Assembly: GCA_001949185.1 (NCBI GenBank)
Contig: BDGG01000008.1
Span: forward strand, 1,051,648-1,115,647
Direction: 5' to 3'
Length of the DNA stretch: 64,000 nucleotides
Source of the DNA: Ramazzottius varieornatus
Taxonomy: Eukaryota > Tardigrada > Eutardigrada > Parachela > Ramazzottiidae
Under the pieces are notes generated by a model. The model was not told the origin of the DNA and ran no database searches. It saw nothing but the letters and a program-made list of their open reading frames with translations. Of this stretch, positions 43,907-57,329 are shown one piece after another. The translations under genes were made by a program, and so were the position numbers. Each line of letters starts with the position of its first letter. The stretch's first letter is position 1.

Positions 43907-44620
43907 ATGACCAGACCGCTTGCTCTTATAATCTTCCTGGTTGCTATCCTGACAAACACTGATCCAAGTCGCTCCGACGCTGGCTCTGACCCGGTGAATT
44001 ATCTCTTCCGAGGACCGGTCACTGCTGTTGCGGCCATAGCTGGAGAAGGGGAGCATGCTGGGATCAAAGGGTCTTTGACTTTCCTACAGAAGAGTCTAGA
44101 CGGAAGAACGGTAATAAACGGAACGATAAGTGGCTTACCTGAAGGTAAGAGTCATTTATTCTGCGAGTATGCAATATGGGAAGCTCAGTTGGGTCCTTGC
44201 AGGAAAACATGGACTTCACATCGTCGATTCAGGTGACATGACGAAAGGATGTTACATCACGACGGCCAAGGGCCATTTAAATCCATTCAACCTATCACAT
44301 GGAGCTCCCAGTGATAGTGCGCGACATGTTGGGGACCTCGGAAACATCTATGCTGATGGTGAGCCTAACTTTTCGCGTTCAAATTGGAATTTACAATTAC
44401 ATGTATTGAGTTTTACAAATTTGTTTTAGACACGGGGATATCAGTAATCAATCTAACAGATACAGTTATTTCGTTGTTTCCAACTCCTGCTTTTGTTATT
44501 GGAAGAATACTTGTGATACACACGACGTACGATGATCTTGGACGAGGCGGAAGTCCAGTCAGCAAAGTCAACGGCAACGCCGGAGGACGTTTGGCTTGCG
44601 GAATAATATCCTACGTGTGA
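43907..44620 (+). CDS. exported Cu/Zn superoxide dismutase-like protein, altered copper site (194 aa, 3 exons)
   Basis: Exons are 43907-44144, 44203-44358 and 44430-44620; the total is exactly 195 codons. The signal peptide is [20 protein letters not shown], so it is secreted. The SOD fold is clear: [58 protein letters not shown] and NAGGRLACG. Using SOD1 numbering, Cu ligands His46, His63 and His120 are kept, but the His48 position reads Val (family motif GFHVHEFGD). Zn ligands His63, His71, His80 and Asp83 are kept. Arg143 and the Cys57/Cys146 disulfide pair are also kept. In the family, His48 is a copper ligand, so catalysis may be weakened or lost. A sequencing error seems unlikely because the local sequence (CACATCGTCGATTCAGG) would need more than one change. 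Confidence 0.88.
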
Positions 44621-44929
44621 ATCAGTCTAACACGTCGTACCGGGACGTACCTCGTTCCTGTGATGGTCGCACAGATCTAATCAAGTCATCGGATACTTCA
44701 TACACAATATCCATAATATCATATCGAGCTACGGCCAATGCGACTTCTCATGGATGACCCCCAAGATACTTATCAGGATATAGTTTGATTGAAAAACCAC
44801 TGAAAGGAAAATATGTCCGATGACGATACAAGTACTTCGGAAAGTGGGAAAGGACACAGCTGAGGCTCGTATGGCGAGAATATGGGAGAATATGCAGAAG
44901 AAAAAAGCACTAGAGAGGCGCTTCCGGTC

Positions 44930-46061
44930 CTAGTCCATTCTTGTCTTGATCGTGCGAGTGGTGACTTTGTCCTTCTCACTATACCGACGAAAGCAATAGA
45001 AAATGAATTAGTAACCCTGTCATGAATGAACCACCGGTTGGATCTTTGCTATTCGAAATCTCGCAAAATAATCTTCGAGGGAAGCTACTGACATAACGTG
45101 AATCGTAGCACCGGCTCCTCCCAAGCAGTCAAAATCCACAGCGTTCAAGATGACTTGAGACAAAGTCTCGAAGAGATCCTCCGGAGCCTGAAACGATCGA
45201 GACAGTCCATGAATCTCTGCTCGTCTTTCGCGCTCGCGAACACACTCGAGAGAAATTTCATAGTATTGCTGAACATTTACCAGATCTGGTTCCCACAAAG
45301 CCTCGCAAAGACCAAGCAAAGACTCTTCGGCTGTGCCAGCCACCGCAAAAGGCTCGTTAACTTCACCAGCGCCAAGAACGTCCATAGCAGTCACAAACGG
45401 CTCATCTGTCTCCGGATCCAAGCCAGCGATCACCGAAGCGACGTAGTACGGTCCAAACCTGCCAGAGAGACAATTTAGAATAATATCGCGGCGACACCAA
45501 CGCATTCGATTTTCTTTCCGCATCTCAATATTCACTGACACTTCTCCGGCACGATATCACGGTTATTAAGTATGCAGTAATACCAAGAAGAATTCGACCG
45601 CAGCTGGAGATAACCAACCTTCTCTCATACAGCATGCTTTCGACCATTGCCTTGAAGGTGTGAGGACGAATCTTTCGATTTTCGCGCAGCTCGTACAAAT
45701 TCACGCGAAACTTCAGCTTGTTCACCCTGAAACAGAACTGCACATTCGCCTCGGGACAGCCATACTTGAAAAAGCGAAGACTTGATCTTACACTGTCAGT
45801 GAGTCGGTGGTGAGGCCAGGTAAGCCAATGAATAAAGCTGGTCCCATTTCGAATACTTTGGGGAAATCGGTGCTCACAGTGAGACGTCCAGCTCCCAAGC
45901 GATGATCCGAGGCGATCGCCACACAATTCTTTCCTTTCATTGCCACACAAACACCTCCATTATAGTTGAACGGATTCTGAAATCAAACGGGCAAAGCGAA
46001 CCCATCGGCCGGAAATGTCCAAGCTCAACGAAACAGGTCTTTCATCGTATCGACTCACCAT
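44930..46061 (-). CDS. PSMB3: proteasome subunit beta type-3 (205 aa, 6 exons)
   Basis: Exons: 46061-46059 (ATG alone), 45976-45792, 45726-45619, 45458-45281, 45187-45093, 44978-44930. The total is exactly 205 aa, the length of mammalian PSMB3. It is a non-catalytic beta ring subunit of the 20S proteasome. Visible matches are [93 protein letters not shown] and the tail [15 protein letters not shown]. Intron 4 (45188-45280) is 93 nt with no stop, so a naive ORF reads through it and inserts 31 residues. The true last exon lies beyond a GTCAGT donor. Confidence 0.94.
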
Positions 46062-46580
46062 CTTCCCCAACAAGACCTGATGCTGAATATGGTCACCGTG
46101 CCAGAAATGGATTAAGACGATTCCGTCAACGTAACCAAATCCGAGAGCAGCGACAAAGAATCGAATCCAAAGTCCAAACGGAACTGATGAAAGGATCTTT
46201 CATAATCAAAGAAATACTGTAATGCTGGATTAACTTAAGAGAATGAGGAGAGGTCTCAGAGGAGAAGTCGAAATGTGCTGATGTCATTCACCTGGCCACG
46301 AGGTAATCACCACCGTATGTTTTCAATCAGCAAAACGTTACCGTTTACCATCCTTATAACAAGTGTATGCAGGTGCTCGACGCGAACTATATAGCGGTTC
46401 TGAGGTAAACGCACAAATACGTCACAATGGCTCATCATAACATCACAGCTAACGCTCCTCGACCCCGATCCAGAACTAAATTTCTTACGCAGCTAACCGG
46501 AGACTTTCTTTCCATTTTCGTTTTCCTCCTGAGACTCTTCGCTACTTGATCTGCATTGAATTTTAAGAGCCGCCGGCGCG
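46062..46580. other. divergent promoter region between PSMB3 and the 176-aa gene
   Basis: 519 bp between divergent start codons. No gene or repeat seen. It contains the CRE-like word TGACGT-type sequence only in degenerate form. Confidence 0.35.
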
Positions 46581-47712
46581 ATGGATCGTGAAAGGTTCAT
46601 ACTGGACTGCATCGCACCACACTATAAAGGATGCAAAGCTGAGTTCTCAGAATGCGACACCCTTATTGACTACCTGGCGCACTGTATGGAATGTCCGGAG
46701 ATAAGTAAGGCCACACGATCTCAATTGGTGGACGTAGGTAAAATGATAACGTCCACAACACCTACCATAAAATCTTGCAAGTAAGACAGAATGCAAGCAT
46801 CCCTGTTATGCGATTACAGAAAATCTGATGTCCGAAGCTACTCGAATGAGTGATCCAGACTGGTTTAACGTACTGTGAAGAACTCAAAGCAAGCGGTACG
46901 TGGGAATGGCTGTACAACGCATTATCAATTTGGGACCCATTCTAATTCAGAAGGCTTGGCATTGATATTTTCAGGATATGGCCAATAATCTGACCGGAAG
47001 ATTCGCCCGGTATATCAGAGATTCTAGGAAAACTGCCCGACCTGCAGATGGCGCTCTCTGACTCGCCAACGCGTTACGTGTGGGAGATACGTCGAAGTCT
47101 CAGTTCTTCGGAGTAGAAACTCGAGAAGATCGTGCAGCGTGAGGATACTTGAAGGTAAATTGGCTGCATGCATTCACATGGTAGCTGCGAAATACGGTAG
47201 GGCTAATTTGTGTATAACTGCTTTTTTGGTCGCTTCTGCTCCGCAGCTGACATGTCCGCTTCCGACGGACTTTATGGAAATGTGGACTGTGTTATCAAGC
47301 TGTCGCTCAGGTCTGATGGGATTCGTTGCAGAGGAAGCACTTTGGACGAATTGAGAAAGCAAGGTAGTACGCCTCACGCTCGACGTAATGTACGTTTTCT
47401 GTTAGACAACTCTCAGCTGATGTAGCTGGAATTCGTGTGCGATTCTTATTTCTAGCTGTCGAACAAGGTAAGTCTCAGTATTCGGAATCGTTCTGGAACC
47501 AGAATACTTTGGTGTGCGCCGACGATGGCTGTGAAGTGAAGGACATGGAATCTCTCAGAGAAAAACTGGTCAAAGGAAGGCATCTCCTCTTCTTGATTAG
47601 TCCGATTATATCGTCTTTCCTCGAGCGCTCAATCAACATGGACCACGTAATGCGAAAGTACGAGGAGCTGAAGGCGGTCAGCAAAAACATAGAACACACC
47701 ATGCGCGTCTAG
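46581..47712 (+). CDS. unrecognised protein (176 aa, 3 exons)
   Basis: Exons are 46581-46737, 47247-47363 and 47456-47712, all with phase-1 junctions; the total is exactly 177 codons. The N-terminus has regularly spaced cysteines (MDRERFILDCIAPHYKGCKA, then FSECDTLIDYLAHCMECPEI). The middle reads LYGNVDCVIKLSLRSDGIRC. The C-terminus is helical and charged (MDHVMRKYEELKAVSKNIEH) and could form a coiled coil. I recognise no family. The 509-nt first intron could hide a further small exon. The coding call rests on clean splice signals and matching phases. Confidence 0.6.
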
Positions 47713-48158
47713 GCCTGTGACAAGACGCGACGAGCTGATTTGGAGGTACTCGTACGAACAGTTCTCGACGTTCAGATTTGGAGGTACTCGTACGAACAGT
47801 TCTCGACGTTCATATTCCCGTTGCATGACGAATGATCATAAGATCAAAGATTGCATCGCTGAACTAAGCAGTTGGCTTATTTCAGGATATAGCGTATGCT
47901 CGTCCGGCTTTACTAACCAGGCGAAGTGGAGAATCTAGAAGAACTATCGCGAACCAGCAGGATCAAATCCAGGAAACCTTAGAAGCTACTGACATTAATA
48001 ATATGTTCTAGTTTATAGTTTTTGCTCGCTGTTTAGACTACAGAAGCGAAACCTGTTCTCAGAATGTGATTCCAACATCGGTGGGCTTGTTGGTACTCGG
48101 TGAGGTCCCTGCCAACATTACCCATGCATTTCTAATACTAGAAGTTACAAAGAAGTCT
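47713..48158. other. 3' flank with a 38-bp tandem duplication
   Basis: No gene seen. It contains the direct repeat listed at 47737-47812. Confidence 0.4.
47737..47812 (+). repeat. 38-bp direct tandem duplication
   Basis: GATTTGGAGGTACTCGTACG plus 18 further bases occurs twice head to tail (47737 and 47775) with no visible difference, 25 bases after the stop of the 176-aa gene. It is recent, given the identity. Confidence 0.9.
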
Positions 48159-48391
48159 CTAGTTCCAGTTCTTCCTAATGGCCGGATCAGACCATCGGAT
48201 AGAGTACGTAAGTCCGGCGTATGAAGGCTGATAAGTCGGGTCTCCTTCCGGTTTTCCGTTGACGGTAACAGCGACGCGGATAAAACCACTAGGGAAGTGG
48301 GCTCGGACTTCTTTCAAGCTTTCGCGGACGCTCGCTGTGAAGACGCCGTTGGCTGTGGTAATTTGAGCTGACAATACTGTCCCTTCTACTG
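48159..48391 (-). CDS. C-terminal exon of an unrecognised small protein (partial)
   Basis: Reading on the - strand from an acceptor-like TAG near 48391, the open frame gives TVLSAQITTANGVFTASVRE and continues with balanced composition (VRAHFPSGFIRVAVTVNGK), ending RKNWN before a stop. The composition looks coding (beta-rich), but I cannot find the 5' exon with a start codon in the 250 bases before the MFSD1 3' end. It may be incomplete, start at a non-obvious exon, or be a relic. Confidence 0.35.
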
Positions 48392-48642
48392 CTTCGATAG
48401 TTCGTGAATTGCATGTACAAGATAGTTATCAAGACAAGCTGAACTTCTCCTAATTTCAGGCACAAGGCTATCAAGACAGGAAGAACTACTGACAATTTAC
48501 TTAGTATTGAAAGTTGTCGGCTTGGTCACTGAGTGGCGAACATCACTTTGCACCACCACAAAATAGTCGAGCAAGTGAGATAAATGATACGAGTACGAGT
48601 ATGCAATATGAAACGAGAAAATTGTAAAGAAATGTCAAAATT

Positions 48643-50290
48643 TTAAAAAAAAACCACTCTTTGTTCTGGAAAGACCGCAGACGAATTCTCGTTCGATCCG
48701 TACCCCAAGGACTCCGTCGGATCAATGAGGTACTCCTTGTACGAGCCTGTCTCCGTACTGCTCGTCTGGACTTCCTTCGACTGCAAAGCTCTTTCCTTCT
48801 GGGAAGCTCGCAGCCTGTACCCAGTCTTGTAGTCCGAAATGTTCAGCATGATCGCCATGAGGAACCCCACGCCCGCACATGACCCCAACAGCCATACCAC
48901 ATCATCCCACACTTCCATTCTGCTCTTGTTACTCTGGTTCAACAGTACCCCAATCAACGCGTTGGAGACTCCAACACCAAACATTTGAAAACTGCTAAGT
49001 AAGCCCATGGCGGTTCCCACACCGCTCTCAGGCACCAGCAACGGCGCACAGCTCCAGGCGATGGCTGCTACGAGGGTGTATGCCACACCCATCATCAAAC
49101 AGAACAATATGGGAGGAAACCAAGGAATGGTAACTAGAAGGATGTAACCGGAAAGAAGGATCGTGGGCGCTGCGAGAACCCACAGCCCACGACGGCCCCA
49201 ACGATCTGACAGGAACCCAAACAACGGAGAAATCAAAGCGATGTCGTACGTTGAACCGGCAATGTAACCGGCGTAGGATGGAGTATAGTGGAATCGATCC
49301 TGTAAAAGGAGAAAATGTCAGATCGCATGAAACAAAAAGGAAGAGATATTTGAGTCGCTGCAAAGTGCGTCCATTCTACGGTCAGCAACACGGTGCCCAC
49401 CCTTCGGCGCGCCATATAGATGTACGCAATGGCGAGCATTGTGGTGGACTTGCTTACCTCGAAATAATGTGGCGCTTCCGCGACGAACGGAAGGACTCCC
49501 GCGTAGAAAAAGACGAGGAACAAAGCTAGAACCCAAAACGAAGGAGTAAATTGCTTGATCATTCCGATCCGGAATGGCTCGGTGCTTTCCTCTGAAGCCT
49601 CACGGCCCAGTCGACGCAGTCCGATGGAGTGGATGTAACCCGCGACAACGCCTCCCACCAGTCCCACACCACATAACGCCGTTCCTAGCCACAACGTGGG
49701 CCTTAACCCAATGGCCTCCGCAACGTTCTCAGTTAAGAGGAAGTTGACTACGCTACCTAGACGTCCAGCAACGATGTTGATGGCGAAGGCTAGTCCGAGC
49801 TCCTTGTCCTTGAACCAGAGTGAGAGCAGACGACTGGTCACTACGCTGGCCGACGTCGACCCAACTCCGAAGATCATTCGCCCGCACATCATTAGGATAA
49901 AGGAGGTCTGCTCGTTGTCGAAGTAGACGCTCGAGGAAAAGATTGCTCTAAAAGGGAGAAAAGATTGGAACAAGGAAATTTTTCGGAGAGCAGTTTTTCT
50001 TACGAGCCAAGGAAGAATAATATTCCGAAGCTTGTCAGCGTCCATCTGCAGCCCAGTTTGTCTGCGATAATTCCGGAGAACGGGACGATGCATGCTCCGA
50101 ACCAGGCGTAAACTGCGAAGAGGAGGTCGTACTGGACGGCAGTCAAATGGAGACATTTATCCCGTCCTTCGAGGCAAGCCGAGGCGTTGAAGGTGAGACG
50201 ATCGTGGACGACGCTCGGGACATCGTAAAAATAATCTGCGCTGAAGGAGATGAAGCTTGTGGAGAGGAGGATGGGCCACCTTACAGACAT
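48643..50290 (-). CDS. MFSD1: MFSD1-like major facilitator superfamily transporter (477 aa, 3 exons)
   Basis: Exons are 50290-50004, 49947-49458 and 49299-48643; the total is exactly 478 codons. It is a twelve-helix MFS protein; MFSD1 is a lysosomal dipeptide exporter in mammals. Family matches are SFISFSADYFYDVPSVVHDR, QYDLLFAVYAWFGACIVPFS, GIIADKLGCRW (the MFS loop 2-3 motif), 'FWVLALFLVFFYAGVLPFVA', GYIAGSTYDIALISPLFGFL, DRWGRRG (second loop motif) and VGTAMGLLSSFQMFGVGVSN. The C-terminal tail (about 60 residues) is cytosolic and polar, with 'EYLIDPTESLG'. The exon 2 donor is GTAAGC at 49457; reading through it gives spurious extra residues. Confidence 0.9.
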
Positions 50291-51378
50291 CTTCTTCCTC
50301 TAGAGTACAGAGAAGGATGAATCTCAGGTGGAGAAGACCAGCCACAAGATGTATATAAAGACGCACAAAATGGCCAGATTCCAGAAGACATATAGCCTAT
50401 CTCCGCGCATCCCGACGAGCTGCCCGTTGTTCACACCATCGTCTCAACATTCCCTGTACCTGGCTTTGACGACGCTTCCAGAAGATCTCTAGGAGCCCCG
50501 CCAGAAGTTAAATTGCAAGGCAAAGATAGAGGCTGGGGACCTCAACACGCAGGAATGCGAATGAATGAAAGTTGAATTGTTGACTGCTGATTCAGCTGTT
50601 ACCCACAAACAAAACAAACATGACGTCATCAATGACTCGTTCGGAGTCGTTCCGGTAAACACTGAAGAGCAGTGTTATTTTAATCATATAATAGGAAATC
50701 GATTTTAATAATTAAAATCGTTTTAATTGTGCGGGTTGTTGTTCGCTTGATTGATCGATCCATAATAGGAAATCAAACTTTTATTTTAATAATTGAAATT
50801 CGTGAGCGATAATTGATTTTGATTACAGTCAGCTGATCCCGTAGACTTAACATTAGCACGTGACTTTTAATAATTTTAATTGCATAGTAAAATAACACTG
50901 CTGAAGAGCTGCAGTACTCCGCCTTGCACAAACTCACTTTATTGTCGAACGATCAATCCATCGTGATTGTCCAGCAGCATTCAAGCCAATCAATTTCGGT
51001 AGGCGAAGTACAGCAGCTCGTCAGTACCGGTGTACCGCATATTCGATGCGATTCTTCGAACTTTCTGACACTCTGGAGAACTGAAACAAGATATTCTGAA
51101 GTGTCGAGCGACCCATCATGCTTCGAAAGCGGGATAAAGTAATTAGTGAATGTCAAAGCTTTGTTCAACAATCGAGCTTCTGTTCCCTTATCTACACTCG
51201 GTGGTCGTTGTCTCCGCGACCCAGTTCAATAGACTTCCATATCTACAACGGAACGAAGTCGTTACAAAGTCCGATAACGCCCATATTTAAACCGGTGTCC
51301 CTATGTCATGTTCATTGCTCCCTTGACCCTTGTCCACGGGCCGAAAAGTTTAAAAAGGATCAAAATTCGATAGCTTAT
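50291..51378. other. intergenic, contains a hAT-type MITE
   Basis: No gene seen. This is the 5' flank of MFSD1 and the upstream region of the 5S gene. The 50670-50900 element is listed separately. Confidence 0.45.
50670..50900. mobile_element. 231-bp hAT-type MITE with 8-bp target duplication
   Basis: The terminal inverted repeat CAGTGTTATTTTA opens the element (50670) and its complement TAAAATAACACTG closes it (50900). The element is flanked by the perfect direct repeat CTGAAGAG at 50662-50669 and 50901-50908. An 8-bp duplication and a CAGTG terminus are hallmarks of hAT transposons. The interior is very AT-rich with self-complementary ATTTTAATAATTAAAAT runs and no coding capacity. Confidence 0.92.
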
Positions 51379-51497
51379 GCCTGCGACCATACCACGTAGA
51401 ATGCTCCCGATCCCGTTCGATCTCGGAAGATAAGCTACGTCGGGCCCGGTTAGTACTTAGATGGGTGACCGCTTGGGAACACCGGGTGTTGCAGGCC
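51379..51497 (+). rRNA. 5S ribosomal RNA
   Basis: About 119 nt, collinear with eukaryotic 5S: GCCTGCGACCATACCACGTA at the 5' end, GATCTCGGAAGATAAGC in the middle, GGTTAGTACTTAGATGGGTG (internal control region, box C area), and ACCGGGTGTTGCAGGC pairing with the 5' end. A run of T (51500-51504) follows as an RNA polymerase III terminator. A single copy is seen here, not a tandem array. Confidence 0.95.
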
Positions 51498-51972
51498 TCT
51501 TTTTGCCGTCTTGTGCTAGTTCTGGGATCGTTTTACTAAATTTAAATTGGTTCGGTCTCCATCGTTCATTTCTTTTCTCCGGGCTCTCTGGATTAATAGT
51601 GACAACTCTTGCTGCATACAGTCTGAAAATTCTCCTGCCCTCGTATTTACAGAAAAGATGCGCTGTATACGGCAGAAACTGTGAAAATGATGACCTTGAA
51701 ACTTCAAAAACACCGATCGACAGCAGCAGCTGTACTCTAGGCACAACGAAACACGAAAAGCGTAAAATTCGATAAAAAAAGATCCTCATACGACCGAGAT
51801 CAAGACACAAGACAAAATACCGAGAAGTTAAGATGTGCGAGAATAAAACGCAAAATTCAGTGTGTACAACCGGAAACAAGGCATTTCGTAACAATAATAC
51901 AGAAGTCAAATGTGCAACAAGTTCTACGGTAGAAATGACTGTTCAACTTTCTCGTCGATTCTCCCATATTGG
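51498..51972. other. intergenic, CDK8 3' flank
   Basis: It holds the pol III T-run terminator of the 5S gene (51500-51504). Otherwise no gene is seen. Confidence 0.4.
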
Positions 51973-54506
<2,534 letters not shown>

Positions 54507-54889
54507 CTTCCGTCACGATCCCCACTCCACAACCCTCCAGTCAGCAACGACTGCTCTTCTGTCCCGCAACCATCCTTGAACTCATTCGCAAATCGCAAGT
54601 CGAAAGTCGAAACCACAAGAAAACTTGCATAAAATCTTGTGACGGCATTATAACATGACAGGTTTGACATCCACTGTCTCTCTTGAGGTGACATGACATG
54701 TCGACACCAAGTGTCTAAGGAGGTGATTCTGCGTCTTGATTGGTTGGCGAAGGGTACATTGCGTAATCCATCCGCTTTAAATTATTTTGCACGGAGTCTT
54801 CGCAATACACTTCCGTTTAACTTGCCTTGCAGCTCGTCGTGTTCCTGGACAGCTGTTGGGACTGCAGAATACATAAGAGAATTCCAGCC
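54507..54889. promoter_or_regulatory. divergent CDK8 / NLE1 promoter region
   Basis: 383 bp between the two start codons. No TATA box is clear. It contains a TGACATGACATGTCGAC palindromic word near 54690-54707. Confidence 0.4.
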
Positions 54890-57165
54890 ATGGAAGTCGA
54901 CAGCCCCTCTGTCCAGCGGAAGGCGCTGATCCAGCTCAAGAGCGACCAAGGAGATGATCTCGGAGCGCCATTGGATGTTCCATTCGACATCTCCACTCGC
55001 GATCTGCAGGAGATATGTAACCTTCTTCTCGGCCAACAGGTACGGCTTCCCCATCTCTAAATGAATTCGCCTTCGGTCCATAACAGTATACTGAATGTAG
55101 GAAGAACCTCTTCCATATTCCTTCTACGTCGACAACACCGAAGTCTTGAAGAAGCTCAGCGATGCCATCGATTTCGAGAAAGCAAACGCCGAAAAATGTC
55201 TGGAGATTGTGTACCAACCTCAAGCGGTGTTCCGTGTCCGAGCTGTCACAAGATGTACCAGTACCATGGAGGGACATGGCGAAGCCGTCATATCCACCCA
55301 GTTCAGTCCTGATGGGGGGTAAAGGTCTCTTTCCGCCTTCGAAACGTCTCACTTCCGGTTGACTTTATATATGTTCCAACTAACGCTATAACTGAATGAA
55401 TTCCTGATTGCAGATACCTTGCCAGTGGATCCGGCGACACTACTGTCAGACTCTGGGATGTAAACACCGAGACGCCGCAGTTCACTTGCAAAGGTGTGTG
55501 CGAGAATGTGAAAGTAACATCTTGTCAGTCGGCAGTCGGCTGAGTTAGCTGATAAGTTGGTGCGTATTTGTTGTATAAACAATGGTCATTGTTTCAGGGC
55601 ATAGGAACTGGATCCTCGCAATATCCTGGTCAGCTGATGGGAAGAAACTAGCATCTGGATGCAAAGATGGGAAGGTAGGCAGTGAACACATTTCGAATCT
55701 TTTGATGGAATTTATGCTAACAGATATGATGCGCGTGCTTCAGATTTGCCTATGGGATCCTTCGACCGGGAAGCAGATAGGCAAGACACTGACAGGCCAC
55801 CTGCAGTGGATAACCTGGTTGTGTTGGGAGCCTCTCCATATGAATGGACACTGCCGGCTTCTGGCTAGCTCCTCCAAGGACACGACCATCAGAATATGGG
55901 ACACGGTCTTGCAACAGTCACTGCGAAGCCTCTCTGGCCACACGCAAAGCGTCACATGCTTGAGGTGGGGTGGTGTCGGCCTGATCTATTCGTGCTCGCA
56001 AGACCGAACACTCAAAGTTTGGAGGGCTTCAGACGTAAGCCGCGGTGTATTTATTCACTACCTTCCGCAGGTCGCGTAACTGCAAATTTGTCTGCAGGGA
56101 GTTCTCTGCCGAACTCTGACTGGCCATGGACACTGGATAAACTCGCTGGCCTTGAACACGGACTATGTCATGCGAACAGGTCCCTTTGACCCGAAGGACG
56201 CCGATACTGCCGGCATTTCTCAGACCGGCACTTGTAAGTTATTTACGGTAGAGTCGGATCCTTCTGAAGACAGTACAACTTTATTGAGCGGGTGTTTGTT
56301 TTCTGTAGCTGAGGAACTTCAAAAGAGCGCACTTGTACGATACGAAAGCTTCCGGGTACGAACTTTCCTTTTCCTGCGGTATTTGGAGCAAGCATAAGTA
56401 TAGTTTTGTTTTCTCACAGAAATCTGCCGGTGCCGAGCGTCTTGTTTCCGGTTCGGATGACTTCACAATGTTCTTGTGGAACATTGAAACCGACAAAAAG
56501 CCGATCGAACGTATGACGGGACATCAAGCTACCGTCAGCCAAGTCTGCTTCTCTCCCAACGGCTTGGTGATTGCTAGTGGCTCCTTTGACCATAGTGTCA
56601 AGCTGTGGAATGGTATCACCGGGAAGTGAGTAACGCTTTGTTTACTGGGTTCTGTTGCAATATCGAGCTACGGGAAACTTAGCGTCATGGCGGCGAACTT
56701 GAAATGCCGACCTTTCATACACCTACATACATAAGCTTTACTGAATATGGGCAAGAGAGTGTATGTAGCATGGTGAAAGTGGGCCAGTTTTCTTGGCTGA
56801 CTTCTCTACTTTCAAGTTAGTTCTGTGTTTTTGTGTTTCAGGTTCATAGCGTCGTTGCGCGGCCATGTTCAGCGAGTATACCAGATTGCCTGGTCCGCTG
56901 ACAGTCGCCTTCTGGTGAGCGGAAGTCAAGACTCGACGCTGAAGTTGTGGGAAGTAAAGACCAGAAGATTGACGGTAGACCTTCCTGGACACGCTGACGA
57001 TGTCTACGCCGTGGACTGGAGTCCTGATGGACAACGAGTGGTCAGCGGTGGAAAGGATAAAGTCTTGAAAATGTAAGTGCGGCAAAACCACTCGATCTCT
57101 TCGTCCGTTTCTAGTACGCAATTTCCACCGACAAATGATTTTTGTCTTGCAGATGGAAGAAATAG
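54890..57165 (+). CDS. NLE1: Notchless homolog, WD40 ribosome-assembly factor (482 aa, 10 exons)
   Basis: Exons: 54890-55039, 55101-55318, 55414-55493, 55598-55674, 55744-56034, 56098-56233, 56309-56355, 56420-56625, 56842-57072, 57153-57165. The total is exactly 483 codons (human 485). NLE1/Rsa4 binds the pre-60S particle and is pulled off by the AAA-ATPase MDN1/Rea1. The N-terminal NLE domain reads LDVPFDISTRDLQEICNLLL and IVYQPQAVFRVRAVTRCTST. Eight WD repeats follow, for example YLASGSGDTTVRLWDVNTET, GHRNWILAISWSADGKKLAS, SSKDTTIRIWDT, GHTQSVTCLRWGG, RLVSGSDDFTMFLWNIETD and HADDVYAVDWSPDGQRVVSG. The last exon codes only IWKK. Its 3' end converges on DHTKD1 with 164 bp between stops. Confidence 0.96.
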
Positions 57166-57329
57166 AGTGACAGTAAAATCAGACCGAGCAAAATCACCGA
57201 GTGGTTAGTTGAGCAAAAATCAAGAAGGCAAGGCAAACATTAACACAGTTAAAACTCTAAAAATAATGAAACTTGTACTGTAAAAGAATTCGAACTTGAA
57301 CCGTTCATTGTAACAGAAACAGAGAGAAC

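Noticed and set aside
45188-45280. 31 extra residues inside PSMB3
   Set aside because: They are encoded by a stop-free intron with good GTAAAT/TTTCAG borders. Removing it restores the 205-residue family length.
49300-49457. MFSD1 frame running on after the exon 2 donor
   Set aside because: The read-through residues break the helix pattern; splicing at GTAAGC gives the conserved GYIAGSTYD block.
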